Positions 49,001 through 63,147 are shown, counted from the stretch's first letter. The stretch is DNA of 64,000 nucleotides from Thunnus maccoyii (GCF_910596095.1 NC_056546.1:20054425-20118424); one strand, 5' to 3'. Numbers and translations: made by a program. The notes: generated by a model not told the origin, from the sequence alone.

Positions 49001-52000
49001 GTGTATTTGAAACTGTGTGACTGGTGCTTCAGTGATGAATTTAAGCAGGCTGATATGGACCTAATCACACATTTGTCTAAAGTGCCTCATATGTTTTCAA
49101 CTTGCTCGGGACAGAAAATGTACTGCCTTACTGGAAAAGCTACTCAGTTCACACCCTGTCCCTACAGAGCAACTGTCTAAAATATTACATGACTGTGTTG
49201 TATTATTTTGAGGCAGATGTTGCTGTTTTTGTTAAGATTTCTGCAACATTATCAAAAATCTATTTCAAAATCCCCATACTGTCTTTCCTCAGCATCCAGT
49301 GATGCTATTGGCCTTCTGTTTCTAATTTTCCCAGATTTCCAGTTTCTTCTTTTATCTTAATGTGACCCAGTGAACACAAAGCCACATAAAAAAAAATGCA
49401 CGTGGAAACATGTCATGTCTCTGTTTTAATCCTTATGTTATTATACCGCTGCCTTCATGGCAACCAAACCTTGCTGGCACGCTGACTCATGCATGGTTAC
49501 ATGGTCCACATAACACCGAGGGCCTGCTTGTAGCCGATAGCCAGATGTAACCTTTCTTTAAAACTGATGTACAGTAGAAAAAAAAAAACCTTTAAATGAA
49601 TCAAATCTAAACCAACGGAAACAGTATAAAGAGAGAGTTTTATGAAGCAAAACTGAGTGTCATACCTGCTGAGTGAGACCTTCTCTACTCTCAGTGGAGC
49701 TGGTGAGTATACGACGGTTTGACAGGGCTTCTCTGTATGGAACAGACTGTGGCCGGGGCTGAATGACAAACAAAACAGCAATTCATAAAGGAAAAACATG
49801 CATTTTATATTAATATTAAACTTTTGAATATTAAATCTTATGAGTATAAGTTATCCAGTTTCAAAGGAAAAGAAATTTTAAAAAAAAACTAAGAATAAAA
49901 GCAAACGCAGGTAAAAACAAAAAATGTGGACAAGACCAGGTGAAACATACTAAAATATTAACAAAGGTTTTCTCATTAAAGGATATTTTGAGAAGTAATT
50001 TATAAGATGTTACACATGTAGCCTGGCTAATCTTAACGTGCAGTGTTTTGTTGCTTTAACTGCAAAGCTCTGGTCACCCTTTGTCACCAGCTGAGACCTG
50101 GAAATACCCAGCAGATTTAAGCATAAACTAACCTTTCTGATAGCGTGGATATAAGCAGCTGCTTTCTTTTTGTTGGCCAGCATGCTCTCTGCTTGCAAGG
50201 GGTTGAGGGCTGCTGTGCTGCCTCTTGGACTGTAGCCCGGTGACGTGAAGAAGTCCAAGTTGTTGCTGAAGAAAGTGGCAATCTGCGAGAAAACAAGAAT
50301 ATTGTCTCATATCATTCAAAGAAAAAAGAGATATTGGCATCCTTAATTCATTAAGGACATTTCTTGATGCAGATACTCATCATTCTGTTGTGCCTCAAAT
50401 TAATCAGTGAGTATACGGTAGGGGGATGATTCCACCACCAAAGATGATAAATGTCTGAGCAATTAAGCTTTTGCCTACAGAGATGTTCGTTCTCAAAATG
50501 CAGCTCACTCCACATATCGTGTGCCAGTGTGTTATTTAACGCTGCAGCCCACCGGACTGTGCCTTCCATCAGCAGACACATCTCAGGCAACGGTTCACTT
50601 GATTCACAAAGAGAAATCATTTATCGCTTACCCTGACTGGGGAGCAGCTGTACGAACCGTGATTTGGATGGTATCTTTGAACATTTAACTGCTGCCCACC
50701 TGAGTCCTGCCTCTCTGTGTTCTCACATCAGTGGCGAATTACCGTCATGATCCAGTTGCAGAGAAAACCCACTGCTACTTACAATTAAGCCTTGATGTGT
50801 TGCAGCCGACAAAAAACAAGACTAGGTCAAAACCTAGTATGTGGCTGGACCGTGTGTAGAACACCAGAGGGCTTTTAATTTGAAATGACGGATACAGGAA
50901 GTGGCGACACGTGGCGACACCCGGCGAGTGGTGTAACTCAGTCTGTCGGTGATTCACTCATTCATTCAGTCAGTCACGGACTTCGGCGTTTATAGGCCTG
51001 GCCCCTGTGGTCCAGCCATAAACACATGATATAGGAAACATGAACCTGGCTGCTGCCTGCCCCCTGGTGGCCGTACCTTGCCAGTGCTGCTGTTCAGTGA
51101 GCCCAGAGATCCCAGCAGGCACTCTGTGGTGGTGCAGAGCTTCTGGGTGACAGTGGGGAGCTCCTGCTCTAAGCTGGCCTTCTGGTTGTAGTGCTTTGAC
51201 ATTTCTGGACACACAGGGAGGAAACAAAACAGCAGGAGAGCCACTTATACCACCTGTTGACTTTAATTCACCAGCTATTTTTTTAGTACATTTTGCAACA
51301 AAGGGCTGATAATTTAGGATGCTCTTTCACTGAGTGGGGTGTAAATGATGATGTATTATGGATTTTCACAATATATAAACATTATAAAACTGCAGGTTTG
51401 TATTATTGTGCCCACAAAGAATGCATCAAAGACAAACAGCAGTCTGCACAAAAAGACATTTCCACTCAGCTAAATGTGGCAGCTGTACAAAAGTGGCTCT
51501 TCTCTACCAGAGGGAACTAAATTATACTTCCATTTGGCATCTCAGTGTGATAGACGATGCACTGAAGCCTCTGGATATTTACTGTACAAAAATGGGTTTG
51601 TGGGTATTGTTGTGAAAATATAAAATCTGTCAGACTTTTGTGAATGGCGACCACAGCGAGGTAGCGATGTGAGGGAATTGTTGTGCTGTGTCACGCTGGT
51701 TGTGAAGTGGCTGTGGGTCAAAAAGGGCTCACGGTGCTCCTCACCTTTAATGGCGTCGTGAAGACTGTGCAAGCAGGCGGCCAGCTGGGTGAAGACAGCG
51801 GAGGTGCTGCTCTGTGGCATGGCATCCTGCCGAACACCTGAGACACAACGCACGCATTTGTAAAACAAGCATCTTATCACTTCACAGACACATCTGTAAA
51901 AAAGGAGCCAATTCCAAACAGTAAAAAAAAAATAAAGACATAACTGGGATAATAGAAATTTCAGGTAAAAAAAAGCTCAAATGGCTTATGTTAACCTACT

Positions 52001-52189
52001 GGGTAAGGCCAAAAGGTTAATGTAGTTCTGCAGTTTCTCAAACACAGAAGTTACTCTCTTCATGTCACTCTGCAACTCCTGGTTTTTCGCACTAAGGGCG
52101 GCAGTACAAAGAGGTGCCTCGCACTCTTCCTCCAGGCTGGAAGGAGAAAAGAAGAAAGCCATTAACACAGCCTCCTCCACTCCATTTCT

Positions 52190-52225
<36 letters not shown>

Positions 52226-55200
52226 GCTGACCTTTTCAGCTGGTAGGGAAGAATCTTTTGTAGAAAATGGGTGTACGAGGAGAAGTTATCAGCAAAGCTC
52301 TTCAGTTTGACCACAGTCTCCTTCAGTTCAAGAAAAAACAATTAATGGTTGATTATATACAAGCATTATTTTTTTTAAAAAACCTGTACAAAAAGCACTC
52401 ACCAACACTGTGACAGTGTCCTCTGTGATGCTTTGGTGTAACTGCAGAAAACTGTCCTCCAGGGGGCGCACGTAGGCTGCATTCTCATGTAGATACTGGG
52501 AGAACTGGGCAGAGAGAAAGCTTGTACAATGAATATCATTTCCTATATACAACCAGTGTTACCATCTTATGTAGTTCACATTACGATTCATGTGTAATGT
52601 CTGTATTTCTTGTTTACAGCTGCCTAACCTTCTGGTTCAGAGGGGAGATTTGCTCAATGGAGGAGTCCAGAGGATAGATGTGCACTCTCTGCTCTGTGTA
52701 CGAGTGGAAGTTCAGCAGAGCAGCCACAAGGTCCTGAATAAAGCTCAAAGCCTGACCTGCCACGTCCCGGGCTTTCAGCTGTATGAAGAAAAAGAACAAA
52801 CACGAGCCACACTCCGCTGTATTAGTTGCTATGCTATGGCTTCTTTTCTTTCAATACATATTAATATATGAGTATCTGTGAATTCTTGAGCATTATTGTC
52901 AGTGTCCTTAGCTGTTTGTTAGTACCAGAAAAATTTCTGGAATGATAAAACTGCAAAGTCTGTTTTTTAAACACAAATCAGAAAATGAGAAATGAGCTAT
53001 AATTCCAAGTTACACAGGTATTATTGGAGCTAAAAAAGTATGTGCATGATAAACACAGCGACACATTGCTTTTGTTTTCTCACCCACCTGGTGTCTCCGA
53101 TTGTGTGGTGGCACATTTAGACTGTTGAAGTCACTAAATTCTGGAGGACGGGAGAAAACAGAAGTTATAACCAGAGCAGAACCTCAACTTTGAACTTTTA
53201 CTGACTCAAACAAAAACTGCTTAAAAGGTTTAGCCTCCTGCCACCTCACGTGCAGAATTACAGTTTGGTGTAACATTACACTACTTACTACAGGGCAGGA
53301 GTGTTTTGACGGGATCAGTGACAAAGACATAAATGTCTGCAAATCGATCTAACCTTTCGTTTTTTTGTCTGAGTGGCTCAGCGCCAGATACTCACTGGTG
53401 TCATTGAAGGGCACTTTCTCCTGGATAACACTGCTGCTTTGTTTCACCTGTCTGTTGAGTTCCGTCTGGCACCGCCTCAACTGCTGCTGACTGCGGAAAG
53501 AAAAATAAACAACAGTTTAACCTTACACATTAACTTCACTAAGTTGTGAACCAGAGAGAACTGTGAATAAACAGGCAAATGTACCATTCTTCTGTTCGCA
53601 ATCTGCACTCTTTCGCTTCCCTCTCCAGAGTCTGTGTCTTCACCTGTCAGAATAGAAATACACACTTCACAATTTCCACCATTAAAACTGACACGTTGTT
53701 AATCATCCTCCCGTCTCATCCTCCTCTCTGCCTTTTTCTCCAGCTCATCCTCACCTCTAAGCGTGCCTTGTCACTCTGCAGCCTCTCAATAGTTTCCATG
53801 TACTTAGTGGTGAGTCCGTCCACTACAGCCTGGTGCTGCTCGGAGTCTTTCTCCAGCTCCTCTAGCCGTGCCTTCAGCTCGGCCTCCTGCCTCCTGTGCT
53901 GCTCGTCTGCTTCGTAGAACTGTACAGCGGAAAACAGAGTCATCACATGCACTCCCCATTTTCTTAGGTTTCAACACTAAAGAACAACCCTTACTTGGAT
54001 ATGAAGTCGCTCATTCTCTTCTATCTTTTTCTGCAGGTCCTCATCAAAAACATTCTGGGTCTGCATGCCATGCTGTGAGGGGGAGTCTCCTTTGCTCTAG
54101 AAGAAGATAAAATAGAGCCTGTTGATCACAATCTTTTGGCTTTATAAACATTGTGTTTAATCATGAACCATAACTGTAGTTTGCACAGTTCATAATCACT
54201 CCTAAAAGTAATATTTTTGCTATCAGATTAACATTATGCTCATGTACAGGTTGTACAGAGGAAACATCCTGCTTCCTCTGTAAAACCGTGTAGGCACTCC
54301 CTTGTATTTCCCCCCTCATGATCACCTTCCCCTTTTTGCCCTTGGCTTCACTAACAGCCAGCTCCTCTTGAAGCAGCTCCACCCTCTTAGCCAGCTGTTG
54401 GTTTCTGAAGCTGAGACTGTCCATCTCCTGCTCCTGCTTTCTCAGGCTCTGGTCACGCTGCTTCAGCTGCTCCTGATGAGTTAAAACGAGCATAATGAAT
54501 AACACAAGATGGTCGTAACAATGCTGTACATGGGTTCTTACAAACCAGTATGTGAGCAAATCACTACCTCTAAATCACAATTATGTCAGATACTTTATAC
54601 ACTGTTGTTTACAAAATTTGTAGTACTACTTTGATTAGGAAAGGGTCCCTGACAAATAAGGAAGCATTATTTCTCTATTTTTATATGTCACTTTACCTTT
54701 AAGGAGGTAGAGTTGGCCTGTTCATCCACGACTGCCTTCTTCAGCACTTGGTTCTGGGCACGGAGCTGTGAAAAGATACAGAGGAAAATGTTGAGACATA
54801 AATCAAACATAAAACATAACCAACAGTCAGTATTCTTCAGGCATCTGACTGTGAATAAAAGTTCCATAAAGCTTATTCTCTGACATTTTTTAAATCTTGA
54901 ACTGTGAAAATAATGTTAAGTGATGTTTTGTTAACAGTCCACACTCTATATCCTAACAGCTGAATGCAGCATCTAGAGCTTAATTCACACTTGCCTATTA
55001 GACAGACAGAGCGCCTCTGTCATACTGCTTGCTTGTGTGTGTTTTTGTTCTTTATCATATTCCTACTCATTACACTTTACTAGAGCAGGTCAGATGGTCT
55101 TTAGCACATAGTTTAACTACCATAGGATTATGAGTGGCAGTTACATAGTCAGCACTTTCTGGGCAGGATATGGTGCTTGGCTAAAGGGGAGATCAGAGTC

Positions 55201-57027
55201 AAACAGGAAACAGCATGCAATCCCTGTGGTGTCAGCTGATACAGAAACACAAGGCTTCACTGTCACTTGTTAACAATTAACCTTTAAAAAAAAAGTGGAA
55301 AGCACTTGAACACAGGGTGTTTTGGCAACTTAAAAAGTCCAAATGTAATGTAGAGGTCAACCTGAATGAATCTGAAAAAACAATGTTTAGGGTATGAAAC
55401 TCAAATATGGTATGACCTAAACATATTGAAATCGTAAAGATTGGGACATTACAACCCCAAACCTGTGAGATATCTAGTCTTCTATCAAAATGTCAGTATA
55501 TCATATCGATGTATGCTCAAATGCCACTTTAGTACTACCTTGTTAAAACCAAAGCAGCCCTGCAATAAATCCTGTTTTAATAAAGTTCTGTTTTTGATTA
55601 AACTGTTTCAGAGAATGTTGTTTCAACTTTATGAACATTTTAGTGTCTGTGGTTTGTTGGTGCTGTTGAATTGTATTGCTTTACACTGAGAGGACTTTGT
55701 GGTGTTATAACTGTTTTAATATTATCTGCTCTCATGCATATAAATGAGATGGCCAATAAATTATGAACATTTCTCAGTATATTAGGCAATACAAGTCAAC
55801 AGAATGACCATAAAGTTTATAACGTTAGTGCTGAGTCAATATCTCTCTTCAATGGTTTCAACAAAAACTGTACCCACATTCACAGTGGTAGGATTTATTG
55901 TTTTAGACTGTATTATTTATGACTTGGTATAACTAATAAACTAGCAGCTGAGTGTATCTGATTACACTGACAAGAAATCCAGCGTTACATGGTGAGTTTC
56001 AACTAGGGCTGCAACTAACAATTATTTTCATTATAGATTAACCTGTTGATTATTTTCTCAATGACTCGATTAGCGTTTGGTCTATAAAATGTCAGAAAAT
56101 GTCGATAACTGTTTTCCAAAGCCTAAAATGCAACTTGAATGTCTTGTTATGTCCCGACCAACTGTCCACAACCCCAAGATATTCAGTTTACTATCACAGA
56201 AGACTAAAGAAAGCAGAAAATATTCACATTTCAGAAGCTGGAATCAGAGATTTTAGTCATTCCTTTCACAACAATTAATCTTTATCAAAATAGTTGGTGA
56301 TTAATTTAATAGTTGGCAACTAATCGATTAATTGTTGCAGTTCTAGTTGAAATCCACTAAAGTAGCTTAACCTTCTGTGTCTTATGTGTGCGAATATGCT
56401 ACACTTGAATTTTCTGGTCCACCTTAAAAGTGCCATAACGAAAATTCAGTTTACCATTTCATGTCACTGTACCATGTTCAGAGATCAGTAAGAAAAAAAT
56501 GCCAGTAAAAACGAATAAAACTCTCGATTATCATATTCTGTGATGTCCCATGTCATCTTAGAGTATTAGTTTCTTGAGACTTTTTCATACTGAGCAGGTA
56601 GGACCGAAACAAATGGGAAGAAATAGCAACTGATAATCAGTTAACCATGAGTAAGAGAAAAATGCTACAGTTAAATAGCAAGTCAAAGCTTGATTGTACA
56701 AATACTTGATTGTATTTGTTTTACAGTTCGTTAATTAGCTTGAAAATGACTGAACAGCGCCATCTAAAGGAGCTGTGGCACTTTTTAAGGTGGACAAGGA
56801 AAATTAAAAATAAGCTGTGGAAAGACGCCAGTTCAGCGTCGTAAATAAGCTTGAATAATGAGCAATACTCATCTTTGGTAGTAGATACAGAACAGACACA
56901 GTATTAGCAGGTGGCTAATGACAGCTAACGTATCGGCTATAATGAGCGAACATAGCTGCTGGTTTACCTTGGAGTACTCCTGTGCCAGCTTGCTGTATTT
57001 TGTTTGCAGGTCGGTAACGTTAGCCAT
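46023..57027 (-). CDS. ppp1r21: Protein phosphatase 1 regulatory subunit 21 (FERRY complex subunit)
   Basis: A coiled-coil protein of early endosomes; in mammals it is part of the five-subunit FERRY complex that links RAB5 to mRNAs. There are 21 coding exons, 773 aa (human 780): 56968-57027, 54697-54765, 54326-54472, 53995-54096, 53755-53919, 53585-53643, 53396-53490, 53088-53140, 52629-52778, 52403-52504, 52232-52320, 52000-52136, 51745-51837, 51077-51204, 50133-50282, 49666-49758, 48428-48682, 47737-47853, 46901-46999, 46641-46769, 46023-46052. All phases agree. The start context is strong (ACCATGG). The N-terminal KLRAQ domain shows its signature at residues 20-24, across the exon 1-2 junction. 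TTKRSYEDQ, the signature of the C-terminal domain, is at 726-734. Conserved runs include QHQAVVDGL, SITEDTVTVL and SYEDQLSMMSDHL. The tail is lysine-rich (KKNKGR). Confidence 0.97.
52191..52222. repeat. (AC)n microsatellite between ppp1r21 exons 11 and 12
   Basis: About 15 AC units, ending about 10 bp from the donor side of the exon at 52232-52320. Seen directly. Confidence 0.95.
55997..56351. repeat. Full-length foldback MITE-like element in ppp1r21 intron 1
   Basis: The two ends mirror each other: 'tttcaactagggctgcaact' on the left and 'ttgcagttctagttgaaa' on the right. Internal landmarks are 'aattattttcatta', 'tataaaatgtcagaaaatg', 'gatattcagtttactatcac' and 'caaaatagttgg'. It is a teleost non-autonomous family. 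A truncated copy lies at 7921-8040. Confidence 0.8.
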
Positions 57028-57660
57028 GGTTACTGGAAACGTTAGTCCCGTTATTAGCAGTTGACTCTATGTAACGTTTTCCCAGCTGACGGTTGTCCAA
57101 AACGTTTCTTCACACTGTCAGTTGCTTCAAATGTGACGATGGAGACGGTGAGCTTAGCGGCAACCAGGCTAGCACAGGTTAGCAAGCCTGCTTTTGATAT
57201 TATTACGTTTTTCAGGGCGGCTTATTCCGTTATTTAGTAACACAAATCTCGGATACATAGTGACAGGAGGACGGTCATGAGTCCCGGAGAAAGTACTGGT
57301 TGGTGGTCATCTGATTTAACCAACGCTACTTTGTGAAGCCGGATGTTATTCCGACTTGACAGCAGTGCTTTTTTTTAACTTAGCACTACTAGCTAACCAG
57401 CTAGCAGCTAACTAGCTATGTAGCAAAACAAATCCCGACACCGCGAGCACCACATGTAGGTCAGTGTTATCTGACAGCAGCCGTGTAAACCTGCTGCGTC
57501 TGCAAAATCTGATTAAAGAGAGAGTGCAGCTGCTGCTGAGCTAGCGAGGCAGCCTTGACAGTCCATTCATCTCGTGAAATACTTTCATTTTTCTAACCCG
57601 CAAAATCCTCCCCGCATGAGATCCGAGCAGACACCAGCACAGAGGTCAGAGTTCAGAAAA
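57028..57660 (-). promoter_or_regulatory. Ppp1r21 promoter and 5' UTR region
   Basis: The sequence just upstream of the ATG is richer in CpG than its surroundings, with 'gggcgccgcc' at about 57689 marking the far edge. No TATA box is visible, as usual for a broadly expressed gene. The transcription start cannot be fixed. Confidence 0.45.
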
Positions 57661-57874
57661 CAGCAGACTAGTGAGCGGGTGTAAGCAGGGCGCCGCCTAA
57701 CGTTTGAAAGACTAGGAGAGCAATTAAGACGGATGGATTCAGATTTTACATGCAAAACATATGATCATATCAAATAAAATTATGCTACTTTTATATAAAC
57801 TACCCGACAGTATAGACAGTTGTTCAGATTAGCCCCATTTCGACCAGCAACAACGATAAAATATTGCTTTCACA

Positions 57875-58250
57875 TCAGAATCAGATTTATTTATTGGCCA
57901 AGTAGCAAGTATAAGGAATTCAGTGTGGTCCAGATGTCAACAGAAAAAGTAATAAACATGAAAAGTAAACAATAAATATAAACAAAAACATAACAGTGTA
58001 AGAAAAGGGACAGTAATTTACATTTCTGTGAAGTGGGGATGGACTATGTGCCTGCATACTGACATGATAAAAAAAAAACTGCAAAAAAGCAGAATATAAA
58101 CAGAAGTATGAATACTAATGTAGATATAAATATAAATGTGAGTGTAAATAAACTATTTATGTGTATTAACAGGATAAATACATTATGTAGAGTTAACTAA
58201 TAAAAAAAAATCTATATACATCTATACAGTGCAGGACAGACAAAGATAAA
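57875..58250. repeat. 'AATCAGATTTATTTATTGG' dispersed repeat
   Basis: It shares its start with the copy at 28290 ('gaatcag...ttattggc', '...aaggaatt'). An AT-rich body follows, ending near 'cagtgcaggacagacaaag'. The right boundary is uncertain. Confidence 0.5.
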
Positions 58251-59690
58251 GTATACACAATATAAATTAGAATGAGATATGGAGGTGAATATCAATAATA
58301 ATAATAATCCAATAATATTTGCTGATCATACCATTTTGAAATATACTGTAATATACTGTACCTGTTTGTAATATTAAAGGTAATTGTTGGTAGGTCTGAA
58401 TATGATACCAACATAACACAAAAAGAAGATTCTTTCTGCTTCTTTTACCTCTCCATTAAGAGCCCTAATGCCATTTACAATTAGGTGCTGTGATGTCACT
58501 GATAAATTATTTACTGCTGAGGTTGCATTAACAAAAACAAGGCCAGAAATCACAAGCGGCTTTGTTGCACAGTGTAGGATGGTCATGACCTCGTTTGGGC
58601 TTTAAGTGAAATGACATGTTGCTAATGCAGCCATCACCACTCAAATCCTACACGATTAATTTCACCTAATCCATATATAATCTTTTCATATTTTCACCAC
58701 ATCAGATTACTATTTCTTTAAAGAAATCCTAACTGTGTTTTCCTTATTACATTTGTAAAAGTATGCAAAAAAAAAAAAAAGGTTTGCGTGATTATTTTGT
58801 TCCCAAAATTTAAAAAAAGACATTTCCTCTGCTGCTGTTTCACTACTCCTGATCTTAAATGCATACAGGCAAAACACAAACTCTCTCACACGCACACCAC
58901 AGCCAGTGGCTCCAGCATTGTCTGGTTGCCTGGCAACTGTCGGCGTGGCGTGGTTGCTAGGGCCCTGTGTGGGGGGAGGAGGGGGAGCGGGAGGGGTGAT
59001 GCTGCTCTGATTTCCAGCTGAATTGAGGCAGTCAGTAGGGAGAAGCCCCCCTCTTCCAGTCGACACACAGGACTCTATTGAACAATAGAGCTGTGCCAAT
59101 GGGCCTGAGGCTAGTCAGACAAGCCCTTGTTCAGGGTCACACTGTGTTCATCCCACAGTCCTCCATGACTAATTAACTTACAGCGAAGAGTGTCGTTAGG
59201 ACATCTGATGATGCATCCATCACTGGCACAGCCCTGGAATCTATATTAATGTGAGGTGCATTTCTGGCAGCCTGCCATGTCGGTGCATTCAAAAGACACG
59301 CTGAAGAAAAAGGGAAAAGTGTGGTGGAGCCGCCACACGTACTGCTGAGCACAGCTTGTGCAGTCAAAACAGCCCTGAACTGCTGGACTTGGTGGGAAAT
59401 ATTTGCCAGCTGCAACATGGTTATGTGAAAACTGAGAAAGTGGCCACATGAAAAGGCAGCTATTATAAAGAATAGACTATTATAAACTGGGATGTTAATC
59501 TTCTGGCCTTCACAGCAGGTGGCATTGTTGATCAAAAAGTGTAGGAAGTGTTGGCTACTAATGTAACTACATAACTAACTGAAGGCATTCTTGTGCTGTG
59601 GACGAGAGTTTGGAGGACAAAGATTCCTATTTGCAGTGGTAAAATGTTCAGACTAGAACAACAACAACAAAAGATGCTCACAGTGATAAC
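58251..59690. other. Spacer between ppp1r21 and the foxn2 3' end
   Basis: No gene is recognised. The notable content is the GC-rich block with the X-box at about 58890-59060. A 129-codon minus-strand frame through that block (58710-59099) is proline-rich by composition and shows no domain. Confidence 0.5.
58925..58937. promoter_or_regulatory. Perfect palindromic RFX X-box (GTTGCC-T-GGCAAC)
   Basis: Two exact half-sites in inverted orientation, spaced by one base, fit the X-box bound by RFX factors. A further half-site-like GTTGCTAGG occurs at 58953-58961. They lie in a GC-rich block (58890-59060), 1.9 kb upstream of the ppp1r21 ATG and just beyond the 3' end of foxn2. Confidence 0.6.
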
Positions 59691-61585
59691 AAGAACAGGT
59701 TTTTATTAATATTTTGTAATACCATATATAATGCAATTGCATATCTTTGGCGAAAATAAATCTTATAAACATTTTATCAACAGAGGTTAGCATACAAAAA
59801 CCAAAAAGGTGTGTCGGTCCAATAGACATGGCAGACAACTGACACAAACCGATACTGGGCTGGCAGCTTTGTCAAATGCAACAAAATGTTCATTATACCC
59901 ATAGGTACTGCAACAGAATTTTAAAGAATCACATAACCAATATTCAATAACAGCTGTTGAGCAATGAAGCAACTGGGTTTTGAGTTGTTTTTTTGTTTTT
60001 TTTTAGTCCTGGGACTCCGAAATGTTCAGGTGGGCTCATCCACAGACAGTTCAGCAACCCTGTCACTCTGAGACCATCATAACCTTTCGTTTGCAAGTGC
60101 TACAGAAAGAATGAGTGAGATCTCCAACCATTTTCTGCAGTTGTCTCTAAAATGTAACTACACAGCAGCAGCCTGGCGACTGAGTTAGTCTGTTCCAGTT
60201 TTCAGTGATATTCCAAACATTTCGATACACCCCATAACATTACCTGGAAGCATGAGTTATGAGAGGCAGTCTTTTTTTTTTTTTTCCTTCCCCAAACAGT
60301 TCTTATCTGTGACAAGATTGAGAGCTAGTCTTCAATTTGTGACTACTTAAGTCATAATATCTAAACATAAACGAGACAAATGTAAAAATGATTAAATCAG
60401 CTTCAAAGAAATTATACAGTACACGGGGAATGTGTCCATTGGAAATTTTATACCCCAGTTGTACGTCAATTTTGGCAACAAAAGGTTTCAGGATTACTGT
60501 TAATCAACTATCCAGCCTAACAAAAAAGCAAAAACAAAACATCAAGAAAACCTGGCAGTCATGGTTAAATTGAAAAAAAAAAAAAACACCCGCTCTAAAG
60601 ACAGTAGACATTGGCAAAATACTTAATCACTATAACATAGTGAGAGGAAAAAAAGGTGTATTGCTGTAAAATAAACAAGGAGAAAAACAAAATACTTATC
60701 AAGAAGTTCACAAAGGGAGAAAAATGGATGTGCCCAGTCATTCCTTTCAAATGACCAGTGTTTGATAGAGTATGCATTCAATAATCCCATAAATTAATGT
60801 CATAAATAATGATTAATGAACAATAATTTGTTCTTTTTTCACAGCTAAACAAGACCAGTGTATGTAAGTATTACTTCTGGGAACTGCAGCTTACTCTGCT
60901 AAAAACAGCTCCCACTCTAAAGTGACAAAAATAAACCAAAGGATTGGTTAAGTCACTAAACTGACCAGAGTCCTCTCCCATTTCCTGTTCCGATTATTCA
61001 GAAAACTAGGGCATTGTTGCTCTAAATCATGACTACGTTGTGGCAGCAGGGGGGATATAGTGACCATGGCCGTTTGCAGTTTTTTTACATCAGTGGCACG
61101 AGAAAATGTTTGGCACTGACCATGCATGCTATACTAACAGTCACTGTGACACAATGAGATGCCTTACTTTTTTTTTTTTTTTCCAGTGGGAAGAAATAAT
61201 ATAATTATCTGTTTGTTACTGTTCAAGTTGTACGCTCCCATGCTACCTTGTATTATAAGTTGTGTGTACACAGGCTTTTTTATTTAAAAGCTCAAATGAG
61301 AATCGAGGCCTTCAACACAAGTGGCTTGCAACTTCCCCTCAACGAACTGCATGCAATCAACTGACAATAAACACTCCATTTCACAGCTTGAGAAGAGAGC
61401 GAGCACTTCCTTATTTTGTTCGAGGAGGAAGAGCAAAGACGAAACACTAGTGGCCAGCCAGAACTGAGGGCACAACGTGAGAGCAGCACAGGTCTTCCAA
61501 CATCTCGCCTGCGAGCGACTGCACATACAGAATCCAGTTCTCTCTGGCCACGGCTTCTCGTTCTTTACACTTGACTGTGCTCTGC

Positions 61586-61588
<3 letters not shown>

Positions 61589-61620
<32 letters not shown>

Positions 61621-61621
61621 T
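61589..61621. repeat. Poly-T tract, 30+ bases with one interruption
   Basis: An almost unbroken T run. In the foxn2 sense it is a poly-A tract inside the 3' UTR and could act as an internal oligo-dT priming site in cDNA work. Confidence 0.9.
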
Positions 61622-62030
61622 AAATTTCAGCCAAAACAGACACACCTTCCCTCAAGTTGAGAATTGGCCAACAGCAAAAATTAGCTGTGTAATTATGTAA
61701 TTTTCTAAAGTACATGGTTCAAAAAAAAAAAACAACATGGAAAACACATATGGAGGTACAATCAAACTGCAAACTCAAAATAATGGAGCGGAGAAGCTGT
61801 GTTAATTTACTGTCCGCTCCAGCTCTGCATTCAAAAAGGACCAGAAGTAAGCAGAGTACCCACTGGCCCCTAGCATACATACAGTACTGTACAGCTGTAG
61901 CAAGGAGATCATTCCACCAATCATATTCACTGGAGCAGTACGACTACTTTGTCAGTAAGAGAAAAGCAAACTCTTTCCTGTCACGACCGTCATCTCAGGT
62001 TTAGGCTGAAGTCATCAACATGCACTATGA

Positions 62031-62053
62031 TACACACACACACACACACACAC
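62031..62053. repeat. (CA)n microsatellite in the foxn2 3' UTR
   Basis: About 11 CA units, seen directly. Confidence 0.9.
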
Positions 62054-63147
62054 AAAATAAAATAAAAATAAAATCTACGGTGGGTAACCTATGAACACGC
62101 AGTGAACATCTGGCAATACGGTGGCAGATGTTCACTTTGCATAGGCTGTCACCAAACACGTGAATATATGTTCTTTGTCTTGCACAATAAACGTCAAAAA
62201 CACACTGATGAATGAAAGGGATTGACAGGATGAGCAGTGAATTTGCAAAAATAAAAAGAAAAGAAAAACAGCTTTCATTTGTATAACAATGTAATGGCCG
62301 CACAAAACGGAGCGAAGTAGTTTAGCTAACTTTGCAACTAAATTTGGCAGTGGCAGAGTAATACTATTTCAACATCTTGCTAATCCTGAAATAGAGCCAG
62401 AGCTCATGTGTAATAAGTTTATCGCATAACAAGATCATAATACTACTCCATTCATTCTCTTAATTGTAAAGTTTAACTAGCATACTCGACTCTGAAAAAT
62501 GCCACCATTAAATAAAGTCAAAAAGTTAAGGTTGTGGATTAATTATTGCATCTCTCTTACAAGAGGATTCGTAGAGTAAGGATTCCTTTCAAAAAAAAAA
62601 ACAGTGGCATTTTTTTTTCTTCTTTAGCACAAAAAAAAAAGAAAAAAAAAAAAAGAAAAACTGATAACACCAGGAGGTTAGATTTTGTCTGTTACAAACA
62701 TGCACTCATTCGCTTCATAAATAGATTCACTTGGAAGAGGATACAGGTTTGAGGAGGAAGCATGCAACGCTTTGAGTTATAAAAACTTCAGCTTTTCCCA
62801 TTTCGTCTTTCAGAGGAAAAAAATTCTTGAATCACAATCGTCTAATCCAACAGAAGCAGGCAGGTCATTTTGGATAGGTATCTTGATGGTTCTCCATAGC
62901 CCAAACACCCACCCCGGCAGTTACCCCCGAGTTACAAAAGTCTCTATATGGCTTTGTTCTCCTGTGTGAACGATACTATTGCCATTTGTTTTGTTGGACA
63001 GGGATATCCCAAACAAAAAAAAGGCTCAAAATGGCCAATGAACGATCAGATAAGGAGAAGGAGGCACACTGGGACACACGATCAGGGGTCAGAGGTTAGG
63101 GTTCAGAGGGTCCGGAGTCTGATGAGGGGTAGAGGGGGGGGGGATCT

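Larger units (their letters stand above)
59691..63147 (-). other. Long foxn2 3' UTR
   Basis: A minus-strand AATAAA at 59702-59707 is a plausible final polyadenylation signal, giving a 3' UTR of about 3.45 kb. Other minus-strand AATAAA motifs occur nearer the stop, so shorter forms are possible. The region is AT-rich with homopolymer runs (61589-61621 poly-T, 62586-62660 poly-A type) and a (CA)n tract at 62031-62053. Long 3' UTRs are usual for this gene family. Confidence 0.5.

Noticed and set aside
58710-59099. 129-codon minus-strand frame through the GC-rich X-box block
   Set aside because: The proline run comes from a G/C-rich simple stretch; no domain and no start context worth noting.
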